In this document: positions 7,704 through 16,600 of the stretch, piece after piece | Layout of the letters: every line of letters starts with the position of its first letter | How positions within the stretch are numbered: position 1 is the first letter of the stretch | Source: Marinobacterium sp. | GTDB lineage: Bacteria > Pseudomonadota > Gammaproteobacteria > Pseudomonadales > Balneatricaceae | NCBI GenBank assembly: GCA_025800125.1 | Contig: JAOXSF010000035.1 | Coordinates: forward strand, 1 to 64,000 | DNA length: 64,000 bases | Reading direction: 5' to 3' | Notes under the pieces: model-generated | The model's database searches: none | What the model was told of the DNA's origin: nothing | Seen by the model: only the letters and a program-made list of their open reading frames with translations | Program-made: the position numbers and the translations under genes

Positions 7704-8999
7704 TTGAAACCGGTAAAAGTGGGTATCTGTGGACTGGGTACTGTCGGCGGCGGTACTTTCAACGTTCTGAAACGTAATGCAGACGAAATTTCCCGTCGTG
7801 CAGGCCGCAAGATTATTGTTGAAGAGGTTGGTGCGCGTCGTGACAACCCTGACGTTGATACCAAAGGCACACAGGTAACCCGCGATATTTTTGCGGTCGC
7901 TACCAACCCCGAGATTGATATCGTTGTCGAGCTGATCGGTGGTTACGATGTTGCCCGTGATCTGGTGCTGACCGCTATTGAAAATGGTAAGCACGTTGTC
8001 ACTGCTAACAAGGCGCTGATTGCTGAACACGGCAACGAGATCTTTGAAGCTGCACAGAAAAAGAACGTCATGGTCGCGTTTGAAGCAGGTGTTGCTGGCG
8101 GTATTCCGATTATCAAGGCTATCCGTGAAGGTCTGTCTGCCAACAAGATCAACTGGCTAGCGGGCATTATCAACGGTACCGGTAACTTCATCCTGACTGA
8201 GATGAAAGAGAAAGGCCGTGACTTTGATGACGTGCTCAAAGAAGCACAGGCGCTGGGCTATGCCGAAGCTGATCCGACCTTCGACGTTGAAGGTATCGAT
8301 GCGGCGCACAAGCTGACCATCCTGTCCTCTATTGCCTTTGGTATTCCATTGCAGTTCAGCAAGGCTTACACCGAAGGGATCAGCCAGATCACAACAGAAG
8401 ATGTGCAGTACGCTGAAGAGCTGGGTTACCGCATCAAGCACCTGGGCGTCAGCCGTCGTACCGAAAGCGGTATTGAGCTGCGCGTTCACCCGACGCTGGT
8501 GCCGGAGCAGGCACTGCTGGCCAATGTTAACGGCGTTATGAACGCTGTCGTTGTCGATGGCGATGCTGTTGGTCAGACACTGTACTACGGTGCTGGTGCC
8601 GGTGCAGAGCCGACGGCGTCCGCGGTGGTTGCTGACATCGTTGACGTGGTACGTACATTGACCGCTGATCGTGACAACCGTGTACCACACCTGGCATTCC
8701 AGCCGGGTGAATTGTCCGATGCGCCAGTACTGCCGATTGAAGAGAACGAATGTGCATACTACTTGCGCCTGTCTGCCAGCGAGAAGCCTGGCACCATGGC
8801 GGCTGTGACCACCATTCTGGGTAAACAGGATATTAATATCGAAGCGATCATCCAGAAAGCAACCAGCGCCGAACAGGTCCCCGTCATCATTCTGACTCAG
8901 CAGGTTAAAGAGCAGAAGATGAACGATGCGATTGCTGCAATTGAAGCACTGGAAGCGGTAACCGGTTCTGTTAAACGCATCCGTGTAGAGCAGCTGTAA
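7704..8999 (+). CDS. hom: Homoserine dehydrogenase
   Basis: Reduces aspartate semialdehyde to homoserine, the branch point to threonine and methionine. About 431 residues: NAD(P)-binding GICGLGTVGGG at the N-terminus, catalytic core with GLSANKINWLAGIINGTGNFILTEM-type homoserine dehydrogenase signature (around residues 175-200) and a C-terminal ACT domain (YYLRLSASEKPGTMAAV) for feedback by threonine. It is the monofunctional type without an aspartokinase. I place the start at TTG 7704, giving the conserved MKPVKVGICGLG, with GAGGTG five to seven bases ahead; an ATG at 7689 in frame would add five residues but overlaps that ribosome site. thrC follows after 14 nt, so the two form a threonine operon. 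Confidence 0.94.
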   Translation: MKPVKVGICGLGTVGGGTFNVLKRNADEISRRAGRKIIVEEVGARRDNPDVDTKGTQVTRDIFAVATNPEIDIVVELIGGYDVARDLVLTAIENGKHVVTANKALIAEHGNEIFEAAQKKNVMVAFEAGVAGGIPIIKAIREGLSANKINWLAGIINGTGNFILTEMKEKGRDFDDVLKEAQALGYAEADPTFDVEGIDAAHKLTILSSIAFGIPLQFSKAYTEGISQITTEDVQYAEELGYRIKHLGVSRRTESGIELRVHPTLVPEQALLANVNGVMNAVVVDGDAVGQTLYYGAGAGAEPTASAVVADIVDVVRTLTADRDNRVPHLAFQPGELSDAPVLPIEENECAYYLRLSASEKPGTMAAVTTILGKQDINIEAIIQKATSAEQVPVIILTQQVKEQKMNDAIAAIEALEAVTGSVKRIRVEQL

Positions 9000-9013
9000 G
9001 CGAGGAACGGACA

Positions 9014-10408
9014 ATGAAATATATCTCCACGCGGGGTCAGGCTCCGGCGCTGAACTTCGAAGATGTGCTGCTGGCGGGTCTGGCCAGCGATGGTGGCTTG
9101 TACGTACCGGAAAGTCTGCCGTCCTTCAGCAAAGAAGAGATCGCCAGCTGGGCGGGTCTGCCTTACAGTGATCTGGCATTCAAGATCATCCAGCCATTTG
9201 TAGCGGACTGCATCGACGATGCTGATCTGAAGCAGATGATCGACGAAACCTACGCCGGGTTTAACCATATTGGTGTGGCTCCGGTACAGGGGCTGGGCAC
9301 CAATGAGTGGGTGCTGGAACTGTTCCACGGCCCGACACTGGCGTTCAAGGACTTTGCTCTGCAACTGCTGGGCCGTCTGATGGACCACGTGCTGGCCAAA
9401 CGCAATGACCGTCTGGTGATCATGGGTGCGACCTCCGGTGATACCGGTTCTGCGGCGATTGAAGGCTGCCGTCACAGTGATCATCTGGATATTTTCATCC
9501 TGCACCCGCACAACCGAGTGTCTGAAGTGCAGCGTCGCCAGATGACCACCATTCTGGAAGACAACGTCTTCAATATTGCGCTGGAAGGTAACTTCGATGA
9601 CTGTCAGCAGATGGTCAAAGACAGCTTTGCCAATCAGGATTTCCTGAATGGCCTGAAACTGGGTGCGGTGAACTCCATCAACTGGGCACGCATCATGTCC
9701 CAGATTGTGTACTACTTCTCGGCATCTCTGGCCGTGGGTGGCCCGCACCGTGAAGTGAGCTTCTCTGTACCAACCGGTAATTTTGGTGATATTTTTGCCG
9801 GTTATCTGGCCAAGCAGATGGGCCTGCCAATCAGACAGCTGGTGGTTGCAACCAACCGTAACGACATTCTGCACCGCGTAATCAGCGGCAATGACATGTC
9901 TAAAGGTACGCTGGAGCACACCCTGTCACCGTCTATGGACATCATGGTGTCTTCCAACTTTGAGCGTCTGCTGTTCGACGTGTATGACCGTGACGGTGCT
10001 GCTATCAGTGATCTGATGGATCGCTTCAAGTCCGAACCGGTACAGCTGGACGGTGCACGCTGGGAGAAAGTACGTGGACTGTTCGATAGCTATGCGGTGG
10101 ATGATGAGACCACCTGTGAGGTGATCAAAGACGTTCACGCCCAGACTGGCTACCTGCTTGACCCGCATACTGCTATCGGTGTCAAAGCGGCTCGCGAATG
10201 TAACCGTGATGCCAGCGTACCGATGATCACCCTGGCGACAGCACACCCGGTCAAGTTCCCTGAGCCTGTGGTAAAAGCAGGTCTGGAAGGCCCACAGTTG
10301 CCTGCGCATATGACTGATCTGTTTGAACGCGAAGAGCGAGTTGAAGTACTGGCCAATGATCTGACAACTGTACAGCAGTTCATCAGCAGCCACGTACATA
10401 CTGACTGA
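9014..10408 (+). CDS. thrC: Threonine synthase
   Basis: PLP enzyme converting O-phosphohomoserine to threonine. 464 residues; the cofactor lysine is K112 in PTLAFKDFALQ and the phosphate/PLP-binding ATSGDTGSAA follows at about 140. N-terminal MKYISTRGQAP is typical of the long (fungal/Pseudomonas, class 2) form. The ATG has GAGGA at a good distance and lies 14 nt after hom. A long stem terminator follows the stop. Nothing unusual in the sequence. Confidence 0.95.
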   Translation: MKYISTRGQAPALNFEDVLLAGLASDGGLYVPESLPSFSKEEIASWAGLPYSDLAFKIIQPFVADCIDDADLKQMIDETYAGFNHIGVAPVQGLGTNEWVLELFHGPTLAFKDFALQLLGRLMDHVLAKRNDRLVIMGATSGDTGSAAIEGCRHSDHLDIFILHPHNRVSEVQRRQMTTILEDNVFNIALEGNFDDCQQMVKDSFANQDFLNGLKLGAVNSINWARIMSQIVYYFSASLAVGGPHREVSFSVPTGNFGDIFAGYLAKQMGLPIRQLVVATNRNDILHRVISGNDMSKGTLEHTLSPSMDIMVSSNFERLLFDVYDRDGAAISDLMDRFKSEPVQLDGARWEKVRGLFDSYAVDDETTCEVIKDVHAQTGYLLDPHTAIGVKAARECNRDASVPMITLATAHPVKFPEPVVKAGLEGPQLPAHMTDLFEREERVEVLANDLTTVQQFISSHVHTD

Positions 10409-10454
10409 GCCAGTTAGTAACTGAGCCGGAGTGATCTGGCTGCAGTATTCTCTG

Positions 10455-10528
10455 ACCCGGTACGACCTGTAACAGGCCCGATCTAACCCTTGGGCTGGTT
10501 TACTGAATATGGTCGTACCGGGTTTTTA
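10455..10528 (+). terminator. Long-armed branched terminator between thrC and recJ
   Basis: Thirteen-bp perfect arms ACCCGGTACGACC (10455-10467) and GGTCGTACCGGGT (10511-10523) followed by a T-rich run. The 43-nt interior can fold two small hairpins (CCTGT/ACAGG and GCCC/GGGC). Ends the hom-thrC transcript just before recJ. Confidence 0.7.
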
Positions 10529-10544
10529 TTATCCGGGATATGCA

Positions 10545-12278
10545 ATGAAAACACTGATTATTCAGCGTCGGCCAGAGCCTGCTGCCGGGCTGGCTATTGA
10601 ACAGCAGACCGACCCGGTGCTGGCGCGCATCTACGCCAGCCGGGGAATTAGTGATCAGGCCGAGCTGGGACGAAACCTGAAAGAACTGCTGCCCTATAAC
10701 AGTATGAAGGGTATTGATGCGGCTGTTGAGCGACTGATTGTGGCGCTGGAACAGCAGCAGCGAATCCTGATTGTGGGTGACTTTGATTGCGACGGCGCAA
10801 CCAGTACCGCAGTGGCAATTGAAGCGCTGCGTATGATGGGCGCAGGCCCGGTCGATTATCTGGTACCCAACCGGTTTGAATATGGTTATGGCCTGAGCCC
10901 GGAAATTGTTGATGTCGCTCTGACGCAACAGCCGCAGTTGCTGATTACGGTGGATAACGGCATTTCGTCAGTGGATGGTGTGGCCCGTGCTACAGAGCAG
11001 GGTGTGGATGTCATTGTTACGGACCATCACCTGCCAGGTCAGCAACTGCCGGATGCCTGCGCCATTGTCAATCCGAACCAGCCTGGTTGTGAGTTCAGTG
11101 CCAGGTCTACCTGTGGGGTGGGGGTGATTTTCTATGTAATGATTGCTTTGCGCCGGGCGTTGCAACAGCGTGGCTGGTTTGATCAGCGTGGCCTGGCGCA
11201 GCCAAATCTGGGTGTATTGCTGGATCTGGTGGCTCTGGGCACGGTGGCAGATGTGGTGCCATTGGAGCATAACAACCGTACCCTGGTGTATCAGGGGCTC
11301 AAACGCATCCATGCCGGTTGTATGCGCCCCGGTATCCAGGCGCTGATCGAAATTTCCGGTCGAGACCCACGTAAACTGACCGCGGCGGACTTTGGTTTTG
11401 CGCTGGCCCCGCGTCTGAATGCTGCCGGGCGACTGGAAGATATGTCGATTGGTATCGAATGTCTGTTATCGCCTGATCTGGATTATGCCCGTGATCTGGC
11501 CGGTACGCTGGATGAACTGAACAAGGAACGGCGTCAGATCGAGCAGGAGATGCAGCAGCAGGCACTGACGTTGCTGAATCAGCTGGAACTGTCCGAGGAT
11601 GCTCTGCCCTGGGGGCTGGCGCTTTATGATCAGAGCTGGCATCAGGGAGTGATCGGTATTCTGGCATCACGCATAAAAGATCGGGTACATCGTCCGGTTA
11701 TCGCCTTTGCACCCGGTGATGATGGCGAGATCAAGGGCTCTGCACGCTCAATTGCCGGTTTTCATATTCGCGATGGGCTGGATGCGATTGCTGCCCGTCA
11801 TCCACAGTTGCTGCGCAAATTTGGTGGCCATGCTATGGCGGCCGGGCTGACGATTGCTGCTGACAGTCTGGCACTGTTTCAGCAGGCGCTGGATGAAGAG
11901 GTGCATCGTCAGTTATCCGATGATGATCTGCAACAGCGGGTACTGACCGATGGCGTGTTACGGGGTGATCAGATCAATCTGGAACTGGCCCGGTTACTGC
12001 GTGAAAGCGGCCCCTGGGGGCATCACTTCCCGGAACCCCTGTTCGATGGAGAGTTCAGTCTGTTGCAGCAACGTATTGTCGGTCAGCGTCACCTCAAACT
12101 GGTACTGATGGAGCCGGACAGTGGACTGGCGGTGGATGGTATCCATTTCAATTGTGATCTGGATTGCTGGCCGAATGAGAATATCAACCGGGTACGGGTC
12201 GTATATCGTCTCGATGTGAACGAATTTCGTGGCAGGCAGAGTGTACAGCTGATGGTTGAACACTTGTTACCGCTCTGA
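10545..12278 (+). CDS. recJ: Single-stranded-DNA-specific exonuclease RecJ
   Basis: 5'-3' ssDNA exonuclease of the RecF and mismatch repair pathways. 577 residues from ATG 10545, exactly the E. coli length. DHH phosphoesterase motifs are visible: GDFDCDGATST (78-88), VDNGISS (136-142), TDHHLPG with the DHH at 160-162, and the DHHA1 glycine motif KFGGHAMAAGL near residue 425. C-terminal OB-like domain follows. An in-frame GTG-like extension to 10509 would start inside the terminator stem and is rejected. It stands in the conserved hom-thrC-recJ order but behind its own terminator, so it probably has its own promoter or reads through. Confidence 0.94.
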   Translation: MKTLIIQRRPEPAAGLAIEQQTDPVLARIYASRGISDQAELGRNLKELLPYNSMKGIDAAVERLIVALEQQQRILIVGDFDCDGATSTAVAIEALRMMGAGPVDYLVPNRFEYGYGLSPEIVDVALTQQPQLLITVDNGISSVDGVARATEQGVDVIVTDHHLPGQQLPDACAIVNPNQPGCEFSARSTCGVGVIFYVMIALRRALQQRGWFDQRGLAQPNLGVLLDLVALGTVADVVPLEHNNRTLVYQGLKRIHAGCMRPGIQALIEISGRDPRKLTAADFGFALAPRLNAAGRLEDMSIGIECLLSPDLDYARDLAGTLDELNKERRQIEQEMQQQALTLLNQLELSEDALPWGLALYDQSWHQGVIGILASRIKDRVHRPVIAFAPGDDGEIKGSARSIAGFHIRDGLDAIAARHPQLLRKFGGHAMAAGLTIAADSLALFQQALDEEVHRQLSDDDLQQRVLTDGVLRGDQINLELARLLRESGPWGHHFPEPLFDGEFSLLQQRIVGQRHLKLVLMEPDSGLAVDGIHFNCDLDCWPNENINRVRVVYRLDVNEFRGRQSVQLMVEHLLPL

Positions 12279-12397
12279 GTAGCGCCTTGTTCTCAGGAGC
12301 TCTTTGCTGAAAACGCCCACGTTTATGTCATCTACGTTCAGGTAATCTGCTGTTAATGAACGGTTGTATAAAAAATAGACGTTGAGTGGTTGCCTGG

Positions 12398-12427
12398 GCG
12401 GCGGTGCCTCTATAGACTTGCCGCCCT
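12398..12427. other. Hairpin in the 5' leader of the 60-aa gene
   Basis: GGGCGGC and GCCGCCC, seven bp, separated by about 17 nt, about 30 nt before the start codon. Could be an upstream terminator lacking U's or a leader element; the surrounding 176-nt gap has no gene. Confidence 0.4.
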
Positions 12428-12454
12428 GAATTAATCTGGCTGGAGAAGCACCCG

Positions 12455-12637
12455 ATGAATGACTTTACCCTGGACGAAATGAAAGCCCTGCTGAGCGTTT
12501 TCGAGAAGGCTGCTGTTACCGAACAGGATGGTCTGGCCGGTGAATTGCTGGGGCGTCTGAAACAGGCACATGCAGAGCGTGAAGAGCTGGAGTCCATGGA
12601 CTTTGATGACTGTCTGGGCGGTGCCTGCAAGCTGTAA
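12455..12637 (+). CDS. Small acidic protein, 60 aa
   Basis: 60 residues, predicted helical and acidic (MNDFTLDEMKALLSVFEKAA...), ending in a short CLGGACKL tail with two cysteines four apart. A GGAGAAG ribosome site is well placed before the ATG. No signal peptide or membrane segment. I do not recognise a family; the terminal C-x3-C could bind metal or be redox-active but that is speculation. It lies 48 nt upstream of nfo on the same strand, so co-transcription with a DNA-repair nuclease is likely. Confidence 0.55.
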   Translation: MNDFTLDEMKALLSVFEKAAVTEQDGLAGELLGRLKQAHAEREELESMDFDDCLGGACKL

Positions 12638-12685
12638 ATACCGGGTTCTGGCCGGGTGACGTTGTAACGAACAGGAGTGCATCAG

Positions 12686-13543
12686 ATGACGCCGTATTTT
12701 GTCGGTGCCCATGTCAGTGCTGCAGGGGGTGTGCACAATGCACCGCTCAATGCCGCCCGTATTGGTGCCACCGCGTTTGCACTTTTTACTAAGAATCAGC
12801 GTCGCTGGGCCGCTAAACCGCTTGATGCTGATACCGTCGCCCGTTTTCGGGACAATTGCCAGAAGCACGGTTTTAGTGCGCAACAGATTCTGCCCCATGA
12901 CAGTTATCTGATTAATCTGGGGCACCCTGAGCCTGAAGCTCGGGCAAAATCGCAGGCTGCTTTTCTGGATGAAATGCAGCGCTGTCAGCAGCTGGGGCTC
13001 TGCTATCTCAACCTCCATCCTGGCAGCCATCTGCGTAAAATCAGTGAAGCACAGTGTATTGAACTGATCGCAGACAGCATTAACCAGGCACTGCGCCAGA
13101 CCGAAGGGGTGACCGCGGTGCTGGAAAATACCGCCGGTCAGGGTAGTAATCTTGGGTACAGCTTTGAACAGCTGGCGCAGATTATTGCACAGGTTGAAGA
13201 CCGCAGCCGGGTGGGAGTCTGTCTTGATACCTGCCATCTGTATGCTGCTGGCTATGCGCTGAATACCGCCGCAGAGTGTGCGGCTGTGTTCGCTGAATTT
13301 GAGCGTATCGTCGGGTTTGATTACTTGTGCGGTATGCACCTGAATGACTCCAAAGCTGCCCTTGGAACGCGACTGGATCGCCACCACAGCCTGGGGCAGG
13401 GCGAAATTGGCTGGCCGCTATTTCGCTATCTGATGCAGGATGCACGTTTTCGCGGGGTTCCACTGGTACTGGAAACCATCGACGATACTCTGTGGCCCGA
13501 GGAAATCCGGACACTGCAGCAGTTCGCAGCCGGACAGGACTGA
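12686..13543 (+). CDS. nfo: Endonuclease IV
   Basis: AP endonuclease that cuts 5' of abasic sites and removes 3'-blocking groups. 285 residues from ATG 12686, the E. coli length; AGGAG lies eight bases ahead, so the GTG at 12677 is not the start. Zinc-ligand motifs typical of the TIM-barrel family are visible: [52 protein letters not shown] and LVLETI. Next gene begins downstream in another frame; ORF extensions of that gene into nfo are artefacts. Confidence 0.95.
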   Translation: MTPYFVGAHVSAAGGVHNAPLNAARIGATAFALFTKNQRRWAAKPLDADTVARFRDNCQKHGFSAQQILPHDSYLINLGHPEPEARAKSQAAFLDEMQRCQQLGLCYLNLHPGSHLRKISEAQCIELIADSINQALRQTEGVTAVLENTAGQGSNLGYSFEQLAQIIAQVEDRSRVGVCLDTCHLYAAGYALNTAAECAAVFAEFERIVGFDYLCGMHLNDSKAALGTRLDRHHSLGQGEIGWPLFRYLMQDARFRGVPLVLETIDDTLWPEEIRTLQQFAAGQD

Positions 13544-13737
13544 GCAGGCTGTACAGTACCCGGGCAGACAAGACTGTCCGGTACGGGTTCGCAGCATTGT
13601 GTATGTCATCAAGGTTGTACGGGCTATCACGGTTGCGCTATCTATCCAAACGCATGCCAACCCTGACAGTCAGTCGTACAGACCATGAAGGTCTGACAGG
13701 AGTGCAGGTCGCAGAGGCCTGCCAGGAGAGAAAGTTC

Positions 13738-16386
13738 GTGCTGACAACCATCGTTGTGCTGACGTCGTTGCTGTTACTGGCGCTATTCGTGATTGTGCGG
13801 CTGTCACGCCAGCTGGCACGTATGCGTAAACAGCGTCAGCGTCAGCGTCGGCGCCTGAAGCGGCTGCGGGCATTGCTGGATAATGTGCCTGATCTTATCT
13901 ACGTGCGTGATGCCTCGGGCCGTTATCTGGAGTGTAATCGCGCGTTTGCTACCTTTGCCGGGCTGACGGTCGAGCAGATTTGCTCCGGTAGCCCACCGCC
14001 ACTACGCAGTGCCAGTCTGATGGATACTCAGGACTCACAGGTACTCAGCAGCCGTTATCAACAGCACACTGAACAGTGGCTCAGCCATTATGATGGCCGT
14101 CCGGTGTTACTGGAAAGTCAGAAGATCCCTATCCACGGCAGTGAAGGCGAAGCCGATACCGTACTGTCAATTTCCCGCGATATTACCCGCCAGAAGCATG
14201 ATGAGATGCTGTTGCGTCTGCAGACGAATGTGCTTGATCAGGTGCTGCGTGGTGAGGCTCAGGATATTGTATTGCACGCCATTGTGCAGCAGATTGAAGA
14301 GCTTGTACCAGACCTGACCTGCTCCATTCTGCTACTTGACCGAGATCGCCGTCACCTTCAGGTGGGAGCATCACCAGGCTTGCCTGGCTGGTACAACGAG
14401 GCTATTGATGGGCTGGAAATTGGTGAAGAGGTAGGTTCATGTGGCCATGCAGCTGCAACCGGTGAGCTGACCATCGTTTCCAGTATACAGACACACCCCT
14501 ACTGGCAGAATTTTCGTCAACTGGCACAACAGGCTGGTGTTGCTGCCTGCTGGTCTCAACCGATTTTTGGTAATCATGGCGAGGTAGTGGGCACCTTTGC
14601 CATCTATTACCCGGCCCCCTGGGAACCCGATTCCGTTCATCTGGACCTGATTCGTACCGCAGCGCAGCTAACCGGACTGGCGCTGGAACGTCAGCAGAGT
14701 GAAGCCATGTTGCAGAAACTGTACCGGGCGGTTGAGCAAAGCCCGAGTATGGTATTGATTACCGATGCCCGCGGTGCCATTGAATACGTCAATGAAGAGT
14801 TTGTTGAAGTCACCGGTTACAGTGCGGAAGAGGTGATGGGGCGTAATCCCAAATTGCTCAGTAGTGGTGAGAGCGACCCGCATATTTATGAGCAGATGTG
14901 GCAGGCGATCAGTGCCGGCGAGGACTGGCACGGTGAACTGATCAACGCCACCCGTGACGGCGCTAACTACTGGGCATCGCTGTCAATTTCGCCGATTACC
15001 AATGAGCTGGGGGAAATTACTCACTACGTCAGTATCAGTGAAGATATAAGTCGCCAGAAAGAGACTCAGGTGCAGATTGAACGGCTGGCGTTCTATGACC
15101 CGCTGACAAAACTTGGCAACCGGCGGCTGTTTCGAGAACAGCTGGACCTTGAACTACGCAAGGTGCAACGTCAGGGCAGTGGGCTTGGCATGCTCTACCT
15201 TGATCTGGATAACTTCAAGCAGATTAATGATGGCCTGGGCCATGATGTTGGCGATATGCTGTTGCAGCAGGTGGCAGAGCGGCTGCGGGAAACCCTGCGT
15301 GGTTCTGACATTATCGCTCGTCTGGGTGGAGATGAATTTGTGGTGCTATTGCCGGAGTCTCACCGCGACGGCCTTACCCGTGTTGCACACAAACTGATCG
15401 AGCGGCTGGTTGAGCCCTACCAGTTACTGGGTCAGAGTGTCATTGTAACCGCCAGCGTTGGCATTACTGTGGCACCCGAAGATGGCCGTGATGCAGCGCA
15501 GCTGATGAAAAATGCTGACCTGGCCATGTACCGGGCCAAGCATCAGGGGCGCAATAACTTCCAGTTCTTCACCGATGAGATGAACGATGAAGTGATGCGC
15601 CGCATTCTGTTTGAAAAAGAGATGCGACGCGGGCTGGAAGAAGGTCAGTTCGAGCTGCACTATCAGCCACAGTGGGCACTGGAAGATGAAGTACGGCTGG
15701 TCGGGGTAGAAGCACTGGTGCGCTGGCAGCATCCCCAGCGGGGCTGGGTGGCGCCTGGCGAGTTTATTCAGATGGCGGAAGAACTGGGTCTGATTGTACC
15801 GCTGGGTGAGTGGGTGATCAGCGAAGCCTGTCGCCAGATGGCACCGTTGCAGAGCCCTGATCGTCAGTTGCTGGTGGCTGTTAACCTTTCATTGCGTCAG
15901 TTCCGTGATCCGAATCTGTTGACCCATATCCGCACCTCACTCGAGCAGAGTGGCCTGCCGCCGGAGTGTCTGGAGCTGGAAATCACCGAATCCATGGTGA
16001 TGGATGATGAAGAGCGAGTTCTGAAAATTCTGCAATCATTGCGTGAGCTGGGTGTTCAGCTGGCTATTGATGACTTTGGTAGTGGTTACTCGTCACTGAG
16101 TTATCTCAAAAAGCTGCCTGTGCATCAGCTTAAGGTTGATTCCTCTTTTGTGCGTGATATTCCCCATGATCGTAATGATATGGAAATTACCGCAGCGGTG
16201 ATCGCCATGGCACACAAACTGGGGCTGGGCGTGGTTGCTGAAGGGATTGAGACGCCAGAACAGCTCAGCTTTCTGCGCCAGCATCACTGTGATACCGGAC
16301 AGGGTTATCTGCTGGCTCGCCCTGTGCCATTTAATGAGCTGGAGACATTACTGGCTGAGCATCACTGGCAACCTGTCAGTCATTGA
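13738..16386 (+). CDS. TM-PAS-GAF-PAS-GGDEF-EAL cyclic-di-GMP protein
   Basis: Membrane-anchored bifunctional c-di-GMP enzyme of ~882 residues. From the N-terminus: one TM helix (2-22), a strongly basic linker, PAS (about 45-150), GAF (165-320), second PAS (330-445), GGDEF domain with intact GGDEF at 530-534 and an intact inhibitory I-site RGSD (521-524, the canonical five residues upstream), then an EAL domain with EAL at 658-660 and [10 protein letters not shown]. Both cyclase and phosphodiesterase signatures look competent, so net activity cannot be told. I place the start at GTG 13738, with AGGAG nine bases ahead and the TM helix right at the N-terminus; in-frame ATGs at 13603 and 13654 give unusual basic extensions and the longest frame runs back into nfo. 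Ligands of the sensor domains are unknown. Confidence 0.88.
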   Translation: MLTTIVVLTSLLLLALFVIVRLSRQLARMRKQRQRQRRRLKRLRALLDNVPDLIYVRDASGRYLECNRAFATFAGLTVEQICSGSPPPLRSASLMDTQDSQVLSSRYQQHTEQWLSHYDGRPVLLESQKIPIHGSEGEADTVLSISRDITRQKHDEMLLRLQTNVLDQVLRGEAQDIVLHAIVQQIEELVPDLTCSILLLDRDRRHLQVGASPGLPGWYNEAIDGLEIGEEVGSCGHAAATGELTIVSSIQTHPYWQNFRQLAQQAGVAACWSQPIFGNHGEVVGTFAIYYPAPWEPDSVHLDLIRTAAQLTGLALERQQSEAMLQKLYRAVEQSPSMVLITDARGAIEYVNEEFVEVTGYSAEEVMGRNPKLLSSGESDPHIYEQMWQAISAGEDWHGELINATRDGANYWASLSISPITNELGEITHYVSISEDISRQKETQVQIERLAFYDPLTKLGNRRLFREQLDLELRKVQRQGSGLGMLYLDLDNFKQINDGLGHDVGDMLLQQVAERLRETLRGSDIIARLGGDEFVVLLPESHRDGLTRVAHKLIERLVEPYQLLGQSVIVTASVGITVAPEDGRDAAQLMKNADLAMYRAKHQGRNNFQFFTDEMNDEVMRRILFEKEMRRGLEEGQFELHYQPQWALEDEVRLVGVEALVRWQHPQRGWVAPGEFIQMAEELGLIVPLGEWVISEACRQMAPLQSPDRQLLVAVNLSLRQFRDPNLLTHIRTSLEQSGLPPECLELEITESMVMDDEERVLKILQSLRELGVQLAIDDFGSGYSSLSYLKKLPVHQLKVDSSFVRDIPHDRNDMEITAAVIAMAHKLGLGVVAEGIETPEQLSFLRQHHCDTGQGYLLARPVPFNELETLLAEHHWQPVSH

Positions 16387-16545
16387 ACTGTTATTGAAAC
16401 GCTGGCCGCTACACAAGCGCCAGCCGTTACTGAAGATTGGGCAGGGAGGCCTGATCTGCATCATCGCCTGTCCGGTTGTCATCTGACTGTCATCGCTGCT
16501 GCCTAACCTTGGCCTGACTATTTATCTGGGCCTGGCGATTTATCT

Positions 16546-16590
16546 GGTTCAGTCCACCCAGTTATCGGGTTCAGTCCACCCGGTTCAGTC
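16546..16590 (+). repeat. Short tandem repeats before the EAL-CBS-GGDEF gene
   Basis: The 14-mer GGTTCAGTCCACCC occurs at 16546-16559 and 16568-16581, with a partial third copy (GGTTCAGTC) at 16582-16590. Just upstream ATTTATCTGG is repeated at 16520 and 16538. The region between the two c-di-GMP genes has no gene; the frame of the next gene stays open to 16487 and reads a hydrophobic stretch but lacks a start codon. Confidence 0.7.
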
Positions 16591-16600
16591 AGAGGCCAGC

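Noticed and set aside
13492-13737. Longer N-terminus for the PAS-GGDEF-EAL protein starting within nfo
   Set aside because: It overlaps nfo out of frame, yields a basic odd extension, and the GTG at 13738 has a ribosome site with the TM helix right after.
16487-16600. Upstream hydrophobic extension of the EAL-CBS-GGDEF gene
   Set aside because: Open frame reads a possible TM but has no ATG/GTG/TTG start with ribosome site.
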